Below, piece after piece: positions 50,356-63,079 of a DNA stretch of 64,000 nucleotides. Where the stretch lies: NCBI GenBank assembly GCA_018389105.1, contig JACATO010002186.1, positions 3,796,501 to 3,860,500 of the forward strand, in the 5' to 3' direction. The notes below the pieces were generated by a model, which saw only the letters and a list, made by a program, of their open reading frames with translations, had not been told where the DNA came from and made no database searches. The first letter of the stretch is position 1, and each line of letters starts with the position of its first letter. The translations under genes were made by a program, and so were the position numbers. This DNA comes from Nautilus pompilius (Eukaryota > Mollusca > Cephalopoda > Nautilida > Nautilidae).

Positions 50356-50422
50356 CTCAAAAATGCCTCCTTCGATCCAAGCTAGGAGAATCAGGGCCAA
50401 GTGGTTTTCGACCAAGTTGGGT
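50356..50422 (-). CDS. RICTOR: rictor exon R6
   Basis: 67 nt, acceptor ctttttcag; the first base completes an Arg codon from R5 and the end is phase 0. It encodes PNLVENHLALILLAWIEGGI then FE. Human RICTOR has PDLMDNYLALILSAFIRNGL then LE. The donor is gttggt, a weak form. The neighbouring GT (gtagat, five bases on) would break the frame into R7, so phase and homology both select gttggt. Confidence 0.93.
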
Positions 50423-52270
50423 CTGAAAAAGAAAACAACAGGGCGAGTTTGCATGACTCTCATTTTACCATATCACTCCATGCAAAAAGATAGGATTTTA
50501 ACCACACTCCAAATCTGTTTTCATGATAAATACAATTTTTCTTGTTTGTGATTACAAAATTAGAATATTAAATACAAATCAAGCCAAACGATCTGGGGTT
50601 AAACACACTCTTTGCTCATATATTCCTTTAGCAGCTTATAATCTTGTTTCTTTAAAAATTTTATTGTAAAGTGCATTAAGCCCCTTTTTCCAGTGTCAAA
50701 ATTTACTGTTGAAAAACATGACCACTGTTTCCATTAACAAGCTGACTCTTAAAAGAGATTACTTATGTTTGAAAATTCCAACATAATTTCTCGATAACAA
50801 AAGATAAATACAGTCTGTCGTTAGAATACAAACAAGACTAGAGCATGGTCAAAAGATTGGTGATTGCAAAAATGTTCATATGTCATTTTTTAGGAAAATA
50901 GGTTTATCTCTAAATGTTACATAACTGTCTGTCTTTTATTTTTTTCAAATTCTTTTTCATTCAAAAGTGAGAGGCCATGGAAACAATTATTTTTAAAACA
51001 TTCACACTGCCATTTTCAGATTAGAACTGAATGCAAGTAACTTTATGGTCACCTAGTACACACCTCTACACAAGTTAAGCACCACTGCTAGTATGTCACA
51101 GAAACACTAAACAAAAGCCAAAAGCTGTAGAAACTATAATCTAAAATGCTGATTCTTCCTGCCAAGACAATGTGACATGCACAACTCACTCCAATATCAG
51201 TCTGTTGTGAACATTCCTGTAAAACATCTTCTAAAGATGGACAGTCATTCATTAAATGCACTGCAATCCCTTCATCAATGATCTTAGGAACCTCTGAAAA
51301 ACCAACAGCAAAGCATCTACCAGGTGAGCAGCATCCAAGAGACTGAATGACATTAATTAACACCTGCTGGCTTGTGAAACATCCAGGTTGTCAGACCAAC
51401 ATAAGGAAGCTAAACTGAATTGGGAAAATGTACATTTCTGGTGGAAATAGTATTTGAGCGCACAGAAATGGTCACATTAGCTTGATAGTTGTTTTTTTTT
51501 TCCTTTAATGCATCGATGAATGACAGAGTTCGGCAACATAAGGGACAAGATTATAATTGGGTCTGTCTCTTGAGGTGGTGGATCTGTCATGGTGCAAGGG
51601 TGTGGATCTTCATGACTGCAAATGCTAACGGGTAGCATGAAAAATATTGTTGAGATTGTCACTGCTCTTCATTGTGAAAAATTTACTAACAATATCCATG
51701 AAACTAATAAAGCAGCTGCACTGATGAAATAGGAATCCTGATTGAAGCCTGAAAGACCCCATTTGTGATGAAATTAAGCATGGAAGAGGAGAAAGTTTCC
51801 TGTTTAAAACTGACCCTGACTTTGAGGTGCCAGAGAATACTAAAGATATGCATTCAGCATCTTGTGAGCAGCACGAGGAGATGAGGAAGTTAACCACATA
51901 CAAAGTTACACCCAACACTGAAATTTTGAACATCATGATTAAGCCGCAAGACACTGATTTTTCAATAGCCAGTTTAAACTTTTGCTGTGTCATTCTACAA
52001 AATGCTGTATAATTCCAAAAAATAAATGGATTCATTATTTGATCTTCTATTCTTTTTTATTATATTGGTACTTTGAAGCAATAGGTCACTTTTCAGTCAG
52101 AAATAGATTTTAGATTATGCAGTAATTTTGTAAAAAATTTGTTTATGGAAAATCTCATGGTGCTTGACTTATTGTGAAGTGAATATAACTGAAAACAGAA
52201 TTCAATGATTAACACAACTCCATTATATACTGACTTTAATGCTGTCAGTTAAAACATGTTTAATTCTCAC
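50423..52270. other. rictor intron with unrecognised open frames
   Basis: 1.85 kb. A minus-strand frame at 51363-51088 contains an exon-like block with a good acceptor (ttggtttttcag) coding EVPKIIDEGIAVHLMNDCPS then LEDVLQECSQQTD, ending near a gtgagt. R5 and R6 join directly in phase without it, so it is not a needed rictor exon. A plus-strand frame at 51827-52012 (MPENTKDMHSASCEQHEEMR...) also looks protein-like. I cannot name either; relics of a transposon or a cryptic exon are possible. Confidence 0.4.
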
Positions 52271-52361
52271 CTAGTTTTTGCCATATGAGGTAATATTGAC
52301 CGGCCTTCTTCAGCAACAAACCCTTCCATTAATCGCCATTCCTCTTTCATCCCAGAAGGAT
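52271..52361 (-). CDS. RICTOR: rictor exon R5
   Basis: 91 nt, two bases completing the Asp codon from R4, then 29 codons, then two bases. Acceptor cttctag, donor gtgaga. It encodes DPSGMKEEWRLMEGFVAEEG then RSILPHMAKT. Human RICTOR has DPGRFQDSWRLSDGFVAAEA then KTILPHRARS. The WRL..GFVA.E motif is diagnostic. Confidence 0.96.
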
Positions 52362-55300
52362 CTAGAAGATTCAACAAGAAAATAAACAAAACTAACAAAA
52401 ATCATGAAACTTTTCAACTTGAATAAACCAAAAGACCCACCAAGTTCTAGGCATTTAAGTTATGCCAGACAAAGAGTGCCACAACTAGTTTAGGTGGTGT
52501 TTGTTATTTTTATAACTGTTTTGGTAAATTAACAAAATACAACTGCAGTAATTAGAATAATTAAAGTTATATTAGTTTGGCAGACAGAAAATAAATAATA
52601 TGTCAATAATAATAAACTTCTACCTTAGTATAATTGTAATTTACTGAAAATTCTGTTAAAATTTATCCTTTCCCTTATATGAAAATTAATGCTGGGGTTA
52701 AAAATAAAAAAATAAAAAAGAAAGAGGGGAGGCTGGCAGTTCTATACCTAGAGAACAGATTTAAGATTTGTTAGTGTTGATAATAAAAATGTATAGTATA
52801 ACGCCATACCAGTTCTGCCATTACAATACACACAGACAAGAAACACCAAACCAAGATGTCTCACAAAACAGATTACAGTGTTTGAACAATGGAAATTCTA
52901 GCATATACAATTCAGTTTCCTTTTAAATAGAAATAACTTAATATTTACCTGCTTCCAAATAAATTTCCTTTATTTCTCCTAAAAACAAATATCTCATGCT
53001 TAAATTTGTAAATACCAACTCATTTATGCTGAAGTCATTACAGTTTCTATAATACAAGTCTCCAGCCTGCTACCACTAATAGTAGTTATTAATGTATCTT
53101 CCTATTCAGAATCTTATTATCCTGTCTTATCTTTTACTCAACTGCAGTGGCCATCCCTTGTAGATTAGTAGAGAGTTCAGTGAAAGAAAGCCATTCATGA
53201 ACAAGTCCCTATGGACTTATTGGTTTTTTGTTATTTACAAAAAGAGAATTAGTTCAGGCCTTTCCCATCACTTAAATAGTAGTACTTTAATTAATGTGTT
53301 TCAGAGATCTTTCCCTGTTATTGTCACAGAATTTAGTTCCAACGTAAATTGTTTTGGTGTGTGGTGACGATGGGTTTCTGTCAATGTCCTGGCGATGCAA
53401 TGGATTTGAGTGTTGGCCAAAGCCTACATCAAAAACTTAGCAAACAACAGGTAGCGGCAGTTAGAAGACAGCTCAGACCCCGATGTGCCAATCTAAAAAT
53501 AAAAGCACCTACTGTATCTTACTGTGCTTGTACGCAGAAAATAAAACCTAATGACATGAAAAAGTCAGCGAAAGTTAATTCAGTAACTGCTGATGTGATG
53601 GAAAAATGCCTAATCCAACCTCCTGCTCTCTTCAAGTCCATCATGTTGATCAGGTGCTGGTTACATTAGCAAAGAACTGAATGAGTTTCCAAGAACTACT
53701 GCAGCTCATCGAGTTTGCTCCTGTTTTATAAGTCATTAAAATTGGTTTTCTTTCATCTCATCTAGAAACCTGAGTGCAGTACAACGATCTCAAGATAATG
53801 TTTCCTTGGATTCAGGTGCAAGAGATTTCTTAATTCTCTAAGATCAAATAGAAACTGAGTTGATCGCAGCTCATCTCCTTATTTTAAGTTGATAGTTCAG
53901 CTGTATAACAACAACACGAATTGAACCTCACTTCTGTTAAACAATTTATCAAAATAGTGTAATGAGCGCACAAAGTCTAAAGTTGTAATGAAAACCAAGA
54001 CAAGCTGCCACCTTTGGTCAACATCCAGCTTCAGACTATGCACTAAATATAATTTTTAATTCCTAAAATTCACCTTTACTATATCAGTTAAAAATCAGTT
54101 CCTTCCATCAAACCTTTTGTAAAATTTAAAGTCACAAAATACTCAACTCTCATGATGTTGGGCTGTTGTTTTTAGTTTGGCTTGAGGTGGTAGAATAAAT
54201 GTATATCCAGAAAAGTGGCTACAAATTGCAATCTGTGTAACTGAGGATAAAGCAGCTCTGACCATTCACCACCACAACCTACACCTCACTCTACAATACT
54301 GTGCTTTGACCTATCCACACCGTCAGAGCATGCCTGTGCTGAGAGTGACAGAAAGTGAGAGAAACGTGCCCATTATTGTTCAGTTTCCAATGGAAGAACA
54401 TGGAAAACCTAGTGAAATTATTCATAGAATGCAAACACAATTTGGTGAAAAGTAAAGGTAAAAAATATACAAAGGGTATGGAAGTGGACAAGATTTTTCA
54501 AACAACATTAAAGACAGACAACACTGCACACTAACATCATGAACAATGTCATTTGTAATAAGGTGAGAGAAACTGGCCAGAAAATTTGAAATTTGACATC
54601 AGCTTTGGCTCTACACTCGCGATGCTAGCACAAGGTGCATTACATGACAATTAACCAGTACACACAAGGAAAAAGATGTGCGTGTCAATAGCCCACTCAG
54701 TACAGGTGAGTTTCTAATGAACATTGCCACAGCAGATAAGACTTGTTTGAGCCTGAGAGAAACGACAACATTCAATGTCCCCCAAAACCAACAATGTTTA
54801 AAGTTGCAACATCAGTTAGGAAAGTCATGACAACTTTTTTCTTTTCTTAGGGGAAAATGCCAAAGAAGCAATTTTCATATATTGACTGCCACACAAGTCT
54901 ACAATAACCGCTCAATACTACAGCAGACCCCTGAAGGGATCAACACAAAGAAAATCCATTGTGACAATATGGAACTTGGGTGTGGAGTTACTCCTGCACC
55001 TGACATCATTGCCACCTGATGCCAGTGATTCACAAAATCAGGGTTCAAGCCCACAGGTGATCTGAAGACATCTAGAACTAGTTGAGGCCAGCATAAGATC
55101 AACAATATTTTTCACCACAGGCATTGTAGGACTGGTACACTGTTAGATCTAACATTGTGATTCAAAGGAGGATTATGTCAAAAAATAAGATGAGTGATAG
55201 TGTTGTTGGGTACATAGAGCCCAAGTTATAGCCATTTTTTAAAATACTTAATTAAGCCCTGTCAGGTGTTAGCTCACAAAAAGACCCAAAACATTGGAGG

Positions 55301-55511
55301 TGGCACCAAACTGCCTGAAGTAGGTAGGCTTGGCATCTATAACAAAAATAACTCTTCCAACAAGGGGGGAAACTAGAGAAACCACTCAGAGCACACTCAG
55401 CTTGGACGCACTAAAAACCATGCTGTAGCCAGAACCACAATGTGAACCAAGTTAACCCAATACCTCTAACCATAGTAACTGCCTACAAACACAACAGTCG
55501 AAGACACTTAC
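52362..55511. other. rictor intron, nothing recognised
   Basis: 3.1 kb. The longest open frame (53349-53669, plus, 106 codons, with VGQSLHQKLSKQQVAAVRRQ) has no family I know. No transposon termini or RNA genes recognised. Confidence 0.55.
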
Positions 55512-55599
55512 CAACGCTTGCTAAAGCCTCAAAAAAGTTCTCTGTCCATTTTGGTACAGTCAGGCGAAACAGGTCATAGATGACATCCATTATTCCTTG
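55512..55599 (-). CDS. RICTOR: rictor exon R4
   Basis: 88 nt, phase 0 start, one extra base at the end, acceptor ctttcag, donor gtaagt. It encodes QGIMDVIYDLFRLTVPKWTE then NFFEALASV. Human RICTOR has RGLLEVLYDIFRLPLPVVTE then EFIEALLSV. Part of the armadillo-like RICTOR_N region. Confidence 0.96.
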
Positions 55600-57026
55600 C
55601 TGAAAGAAAAATATGCACAATACTTTTATGAAATATTTCTATCTCAAACTCCCAAAATAAGAGGCAGAGAGACAAGATTAAAATTTTTGAAATAAACTAA
55701 CTTTTCACTATTCCTTTTAATTTATGAAAAGTTCTTAATCTCTTCCAAGATGGCTGCTTAGTTGGATGTCATGCTGTGAATGAAAGAGCCAGAAATTTCT
55801 TGGGTGCAGTGAAGTTACAAAGATTTGTAAAGATTATCTATCCTATTCATCCAAGTTCTACCCACTGTTTTAATGATTAGTTTTGAGTAATAAGATAAGT
55901 TCAAAGAGACTTAAACTAACCTCATAATCTCATGGTGGTATAATGAAATATTTTTCATGATTAACTTCAAATTGTTAAATCACAACTATGGTCAATTTTA
56001 AATGATACACACATTCTGTCTCATCCTTAGTAGACAAGGCAGTCCACTAGTAATACACAAACAAAAAAACAGGAAATTAAGCAGTTAATATTACAAGACC
56101 TCGATAATGTATGAAAACAGAACTGAAAACTATAAATTAGCCATTCAGCACAAGTAGAGACTGCTAATAATTCAAAATCACCTCAATTTAGTCATTAATT
56201 AAAGTAGATTTAGAAATAAAATTCATCATCAAGCAAAACAGGTTGACTTTTAACTTAAACTGTTAATAGTGAAAGATTCAGTCAATATCTTTTCACAAAA
56301 TTTAACAAAAAATGTTTTTAATGAAACTTAGCTAGATGTTTATTGAAGTCAACCAGAGAATGAAACAGTATTCATATTTCATAATTAAAACTTCAGAAAT
56401 CAGCGATTTTTTTTGTTTTGGAAAAGCATTTATAACTTTTGACAATAGGAAATGATAAAATGGACAAGATAAAGCAAACACTAGCCATAGAATTAATGTA
56501 TATGCAATCATGAGGTAATTGTTTCTTTGCAGATGTTTTTGCAGTCTGCTGGTACCCTACTTTTTCGTGACCCAGACATATGACAAAATTTCAATATTGA
56601 CGTGTTCACTTCTATCTTACCATTCAAATTTTGCAACTCCTTTGTGACCTCGACAGCTGACAGTGAAGAACCTTGTTAAAACTTCTCGAAATACCTTCCC
56701 ACAGTAGAGCATAGCATGACCATTCTAAAAAGCTGTCTCACACAAACACTTGCTCTCCATAAGGATGAAGATTTTTTACTGCACTTGCTCTCACCAAGCA
56801 GTAAAAGTCCCTCCCTTGATGACTCACCTTCCACCACAGATAACAGGCAAATTCTCATTGGCCAACATTGCAAAATAAGGTTTGGTCTGCTGCCACATCC
56901 AGAACTGACAGCCGACTCGAGGTAAAATGACTTTTACTAATGTCATTTGCAGCTGTTACAGCTAATTACTCAATTTTGGTTAATGTACTGCCAAAGGTCA
57001 CAATGAATAATCTGACCCTTTGAAAA

Positions 57027-58796
57027 TCAAGATGCTATCAAGGCAAAGTTATGCAGCAGCATTCAAACTAGAGGTTGTGACACATACAACAGAACATGGT
57101 AACAGAGCTGCAAGCTGACAGTGTGGAATAAATGAAAAGTTCGCAACTGGTGCAAAGGGGATGACACATTGCAACAGACAAAGCCCAAAAAGACAAAAAA
57201 AAGGTTGGCATTCAAGATGGCCAGAACTTGAACATGACCTAGAGTTGGGTGTTAGAACAAATGGCACAATGCAGAAGTGTCAGCGCAGTATAAATTTATC
57301 TAAAAGCAAAGGAACTAGCCAAAGAAATAAACATCGACAAATTCCAAGGCAGCCCATCTTGTTGCTTTCGGTTTATGCACAGGAAGTACCTATCCAACAA
57401 AGCAAAGGCAAGTCAGCCAACAGTCACTGAGTGACTACCAAGAAATCAACAACTTTAGATGGTATACGAAAGACACTCAAAATGAATATAACATCCATGA
57501 CCGGACAAAGTACCACTAACATTTGACATGTCCATGTCTTGCACAAACAGGTTAGGCAAAAACAATCAACATTTGAATCACAGGGCACAAGGTGCCAGCT
57601 TTACTTGTCTTGCAGTTTCTGCAGCCAGAGACAAGCTCCAACCCATGGTGATTTTCAAGAGAAAGACACTTCCCAAAGACAAGTTTCAAAATGGTATAGT
57701 CATTGGTCAACCCCAACAGATGGATGGATGGATGGATGAGTAGGTTATGATTGAGTGGTTGAACAACTGATATAGAAAGAGACCTGACAGCTTCTTCAAG
57801 ACCAAGAAGGCCATCTTGGTTATGGATCCCATGTGGGCCCACCATATAGATGATGCAAAAAAGATCAAGGCAAAGAACTCCATTCCCAATATCATTCCAT
57901 GAGGCCTTACCAAAGTTCTTCAACCCCCTCAATATTTCAGTCAACAAGACATTTAAGGCAAACTACAACAGCTATGGGAGACACAGATGACCTCAGGAGA
58001 CCATATCTTCACCAAGACAGGATGCATGAGACAGGTGAAGCTGATTGACATAACTGAGTGAATGTTCCAAACTCCTGTATTGTCAATGGATTCAGGAAGG
58101 CAAAAGTCATTGAGCCATCTGAGATTGACATGGATAGTGATACAGATTGAGAGACAGTGCCATTCCACTTGTGTGTGCTGCCCTATTCAATTCTAACACG
58201 GGATGAGGACTTCGGTGGATATGAGGAGGAAGATTCAAAGAGTGTGTAGTGTGGACAATATTGTGACATTCAGACATTAAATATTTAAATTTTGAACCTT
58301 TTTGAAAATATGGTACTTTTTTTAAAAAATATTTAAAATACCTTTTAAAGAATTTAATGTACATTTTGAAATTCAAATGTTTTTGAATACTTATTCGACA
58401 ATTTTGCAATAATGTGACAGTAAATGTAAATAGTAACAGTTTATTACAAAATAAAAATATGATTTATGTAATCAGATAATTTATAATAATACTGAAAGTT
58501 GATATGAAATTATGATGGTACTTAAAATGTATGTAAAATAATTACTGATGAGAAGATTGTTACTATTTACTGTGTTACATTTATTGCTTATGGTACAGTC
58601 ACATAGGTAAACATAAATTTTAATGTCAAAGGCTTGCTGGTACACATTACAATACACGACTTGACAGACCATATCGTATTAAATGTCACTGATCACAGAT
58701 AAAGAATTTTAAAAAGTTACAGTTTATACATGGAAGATAGGTTCAATTTTGGATTAAAAAAGTAGGTCTGTGGCTTATAACCCCAAATTTACGGTA
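57027..58796 (+). mobile_element. pogo/Tigger transposon, broken transposase and right terminus
   Basis: The plus strand codes, in several frames, a near full-length pogo-type transposase. The helix-turn-helix YAAAFKLEVVTHTTEHGNRA comes first (57030), then RWPELEHDLELGV (57217). The DDE domain has its first Asp in PLTFDM (57520) and continues through CLAVSAARDKLQPMVIFKRK (57606) and IEWLNN. The second Asp is in KAILVMDPMWAHH (57810). The third, normally in LQPLD, is lost (VLQPPQ, about 57920). A GATG-type tandem repeat (57718-57741) has grown inside the conserved GWMDE codons. The right terminus ggcttataaccccaaattta-cgg, then TA at 58795, matches pogo ends, 57 bases from exon R3. The left terminus was not found; it should lie below 57000. 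Confidence 0.85.
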
Positions 58797-58852
58797 AATA
58801 AGTTATCTACATATATTGTCAACCCAAGAATGTGAAATAATGATCCACTTAC

Positions 58853-58935
58853 CCTAATTTCTGAATTCTGTATATACAGGATACCAATAAGGGACTGTAA
58901 CCCTGAGCCAGTAGGTCGACACATTCTGATCAATC
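58853..58935 (-). CDS. RICTOR: rictor exon R3
   Basis: 83 nt, two bases completing a Gly codon from R2, then 27 codons, phase 0 end; acceptor tttttgtag, donor gtaagt. It encodes LIRMCRPTGSGLQSLIGILY then IQNSEIR. Human RICTOR has IINLCKPGNSGIQSLIGVLC then IPNMEIR. The SG.QSLIG motif is diagnostic. Confidence 0.97.
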
Positions 58936-58984
58936 CTACAAAAACAAAACAAAATATAAGATAACTCAATGACAGGTGAAATTA

Positions 58985-59780
58985 CACTGGGTAGACACTT
59001 TATTAGGACCTAAGCACCCATTTAGACTCGAGCCTGATGCAGATAAACCACATAATGTGACAGGTGATCCCTTTAGCACAATATGACTTGGACAAACACA
59101 TTTGCAGTCAGTCTAACATATGGAGAAAGGCTAAGACATTACAATGTTTGAAAAAGGTGCAATTAGTGGGTGTACATCTCAGGTGTCACAGTACCCAAAA
59201 CAGTTGTTTTGGTAGATTACTCCAAGACACTGGTCATTAGAGTGTATCAGCAATTGAAAAATACTGTCATTAAACAATAAACCAACTGACAAGAGGTATT
59301 AAATGCAGCGAAATCCATACCTATACTCAAAAAGGATGTTGCAGTAGATGAATTATGGCAGAAGATTTGACAAAAAAGTGATGTGTTCGCTTTATTTTGT
59401 ACACATGGCAGAAGGCAAGATTTTAGAAAGCCACACAAATTACTCAACCCCTCTTCCCTTGTGTAATCTGAACTGTCCAGGTGTCTGGTGGTGGAGTCAT
59501 GGTTTGGATTATGTTTTTGCTTACATACCCTAGGCTCCTTGATCCCTTTAGTTGGCAAAATGAATGCCAAAGCTTACCTCAGCATTCTTTCCAATCAAGT
59601 ACCTCTAACAATGCTTCATGTCTACCATGATTTAGACAATTACATCTAAGATGACAATGCTCTTATCCACCATGCATTCGTGATTTACGAAACAAGAGAG
59701 ATTTCAGGCATCTTCCATGGCCAGCAATCTGCCTCCCTGGATTTCAATCCAGATGAGCATCTGTAGGATAAACTTTAAAA
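58985..59780 (+). mobile_element. old Tc1-group transposon relic
   Basis: The left edge gggtagacactttattagga resembles the terminus of several Tc1-group elements. On the plus strand, weak but ordered fragments follow: FEKGAISGCTSQVSQYPKQL (about 59150, start of the DNA-binding region), then CPGVWWWSHGLDYVF with an alternative frame VSGGGVMVWIMF (59480, the GGGSVMVWG motif), then a PAICLPGFQSR segment (59720) where Tc1 has PAQSPDLNP. Stops and frame changes are frequent. The right terminus is not identified. Confidence 0.65.
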
Positions 59781-60164
59781 ACATTTGCCATAATGATCCT
59801 CTGCCTACCTTACCATAAACATTGTGTATACAATATTATTAATGAATGAATGGGAAAATATCCAGCACCTTGTGCATTCTATACCAAGTTGAGTTATGGT
59901 TGTTATTTAGGCAAAAGATGGCTCAACCTGTTATTGGGTATAGGCCCTAATATAATGGCAGCCAGTGTAAGTAATTCGTCATTTCAAAAATTACTGAAGG
60001 AGACAACTACTTTGTATTTTGTTGGGTTTTTATGGAGGCAGGCAGGTAAATTAAAACAACTGTGTCTTGCCAAAACTTCACTTTAATAATTAATATTTTT
60101 TAATAATAGCAAAGAATTCTGTTGCAATGTCTTTTCTCCGCTGAGATCATTTAATTTCCTTTAC

Positions 60165-60232
60165 CTGGCCAGGATCGTATCACAGTTGTAATAGCCATTT
60201 TGCTGGCTATGAATCTGGTTTCTCTGTCATCT
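60165..60232 (-). CDS. RICTOR: rictor exon R2
   Basis: 68 nt, one base completing a Gly codon from R1, 22 codons, one base at the end; acceptor cttttacag, donor gtaaag. It encodes DDRETRFIASKMAITTVIRS then WP. Human RICTOR has EDREARFLASKMGIIATFRS then WA. Identity is high and the junction to R3 restores the Gly of the WAG motif. Confidence 0.96.
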
Positions 60233-63079
60233 CTGTAAAAGAAAAATTAACTATCATTGGTATGTAAAAAGGGCAGACAATTCACTCTCCTATTGCACAA
60301 AAACAGTCACTAAAAAAAATTGGTGACTAGAATGGCTTATCTAACTGAAAAGATCAGAACAGCAGCAGTTTTCAAAACTGACTTTATCATCTCCCATAAG
60401 ATGGTTAAAAAAAAAAAATTTCCATCAGATAAACTAAACTATTGGAATAGACTGAGTTAGACCTTTATTGTCCTGGAGACCACGTTAACAAAAGTCAGAA
60501 GACAACAATAATAATAATAATAATAATAATTAGGGTAAATTCATTTCCAAAAATATATTCAATTATAAAAACTTCAAGGCCTTATGTCAAAACAGAGTTG
60601 TGTTAATGTTTTGGTAAACAGGGTTTATCTCCGATGATGTGGAGAATGATGATGCTTGGACACTTTTTTCATTCAGGAGAGACATTCTCTTTGCTTTTCA
60701 GGCTGGTGGGGTCACCTTTGTACATACACAGCAGTTACCATGCCATTATTGTCATAATATGCATCTTGTGTGGCAACAAATATTGAGTGAGAAAATGTGA
60801 GTAACATTCAATCAGCTGCTTTGTCAGCTCAGAAATTACATGACCCACAGGTATGAAGATATTTTTCCTGTAGTATTTTTGTGGAGTTAACACTAATGTT
60901 CAGGGCCAACTTGAAGTGTTAAGCTTCCCTAGGCAAGTTACCCTGTGGCACCCTCCTCCAGCTACAGCACAGCAGGTTCCTCCTTGTTCACTAGTACATG
61001 CATGTGCATTTGACTCTGGTGAAAGTTTCTCTCTTTTCAAAAATGTAATGGAATCTGACTGTTTACTTAATTCTACTTTTTTGTTAGCCTTCTGCTTTCA
61101 ATATTCAACACCTGGGAGCTGTTTTTGCCCCAGCATCATTAATGCCATTCAACTAAACAGAGTTGGCATCTTTACACAACTTAACGCTCATGTGTTATGT
61201 AAAGTAACAGTTGCAAAAGCTCCCTACAAAGAGACAAACTTAGGCAGATCAAAATTCTGAAAGAGAGAAATATTCTTCATCAAATAAACTCAAGAGATTA
61301 TTGACTAAAACCAGAAATTCCACCTGCTGTCAGAATCTTTTCTCCTAAGCTATAAGCAGAAGTAGATCTGGACTGTACGTGAACTAGGACATTGGTTAAG
61401 TCCTGTCCTTTCCTATGTTATTCATTCTTCTTCCTCCTCCTCTCCATCTTGCAGTAGCAGCAACTGAGGCCCTACTCAGTGCACTGTCTTCTGGAGCATT
61501 CTTTAAATAACAAAAGCCAGTCAATGGACTACAATGATGATGTATGCCACTCGCCAGTTTCCACGCAACATACTGTGCCACCCATTACCTTTCATTTGCA
61601 AGACAATTCTGCTGCTACTGCAAATAAAATGAAATACAGATGACACCACTGCAAAAATGCTATTCTCATCCAGAATGGTTTCAGCAATATTTCAACGTGA
61701 AAAACTGACTCTGACATCTCAGGAACAATGCAACCAGTGAAATGCTCATCTTTTGCTATGCCTCAAACTAAAAAACTATATGCAGATGCATACAGTACAC
61801 AAGCCTGCCTACACCCATTAATGTGACAATAAAAATCGTTTAAGTTCTATTTTATTAATTCCTTTTTTAAAAATTTTTTTTGCATAATTTAAAAAAAGAC
61901 TCGTTTGTAGATTATTTCATTATATACAACTGTTTAAAGCATTAAAACTTGGTCAGATGCAAATCTACATTTTTCTGTTTTTATTAAATATAGTGGCCAT
62001 TTGCCAGCCAGATGAAAAATAGTCAGTGATGAGAATCGCATTTCTTTCCACGATTGGAGCAAGTTAAGATCTGAATGTTATCCATCAGCTAAGATTTATC
62101 AATGTTTTCTGCATTCTCTCTTCACATTCAATTCTCTTATGTAACAGGCATCTGATGTACATCCTCCACTTGTGAGCATTTGGGAGACATATTCCTATCG
62201 CTGGCATTTTCTTCCCAACTGTTAATTTTAATGTTTAAGAGCTAAAGATCACATTTTAATCCCATCATTAAAACAAAGTTTTGGACATCCAATTAATCTT
62301 AACATATCTGTTAGTTCACCATAATTCATGTCTTTCTAGCTATGTACATGATTCTATACCTCTCAACCACCACTTACTTTCCTAGTAAGCAGTCAGAGTT
62401 TACTTTCATCCCTGGACAAACAGAAATATACACAACTTGAAAAAGAAATTCACTTACAGATGCTGTTACTATAGTTAATATTAACAGTTTCTTGGTGCTA
62501 CTGGTGAAATAAGGGCAAGAATTCAAAGTTCAAAACTGTAAATTGGTTAATTTGAAATGTGTGAAGTTTACTCTGAGTAAATTCTGGGGATTTTTGTTGT
62601 AGCAAGGTTGATGGAATCTTGCACTGAAGATGCCAATAAGTCCACTTTTCAATATCAGTGTTTTGTGCCCCCATTAATATATTAAAATCGAAAAGTTATA
62701 TGCAAATTTTGTTGATTCCTTACCTTTTATAGCAACAATGTTATTAAAATACTTAAAAGGGAACCACCATATGCTATTCACAAATTTTATATAGTACAAC
62801 CATCAGACAGACAGGAAAGAATCAAGTATCTCCCTAGTCATTGTCTTCTTATTAACATGATAACACCCTTAAATCTCCCTCTAATGCAGTTCCATTATAG
62901 ATTAACTTGTCTTTCATGAGACAACATTCAGATAAATGAAGTTTTCTGTATGTGAACTGGCTCCAAAACTATTCATAGTAAATTTTCCTTCTTGTATTCT
63001 GCCAAAAGCCCAGTAATATATTCTTGAGTGTTCAAGTTAATCTTTACAAAGTAAATGTCAAAATTATTGATGCACTCAC
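60233..63079. other. rictor intron with (AAT)n and possible hAT end
   Basis: 2.8 kb. An AAT trinucleotide run lies at 60507-60530. At 60901 the sequence cagggccaacttgaagtgtt, followed by ccctaggcaag and ggcaccctcc, is similar to hAT ends rich in cagggccgg and ggcaccc, but no partner end or duplication was found. The 114-codon frame at 60916-61260 has no recognised domain. The rest is AT-rich with nothing recognised. Confidence 0.45.

Noticed and set aside
53349-53669. 106-codon plus-strand open frame as a gene
   Set aside because: No family recognised, no splice or promoter context, length within chance for this window.
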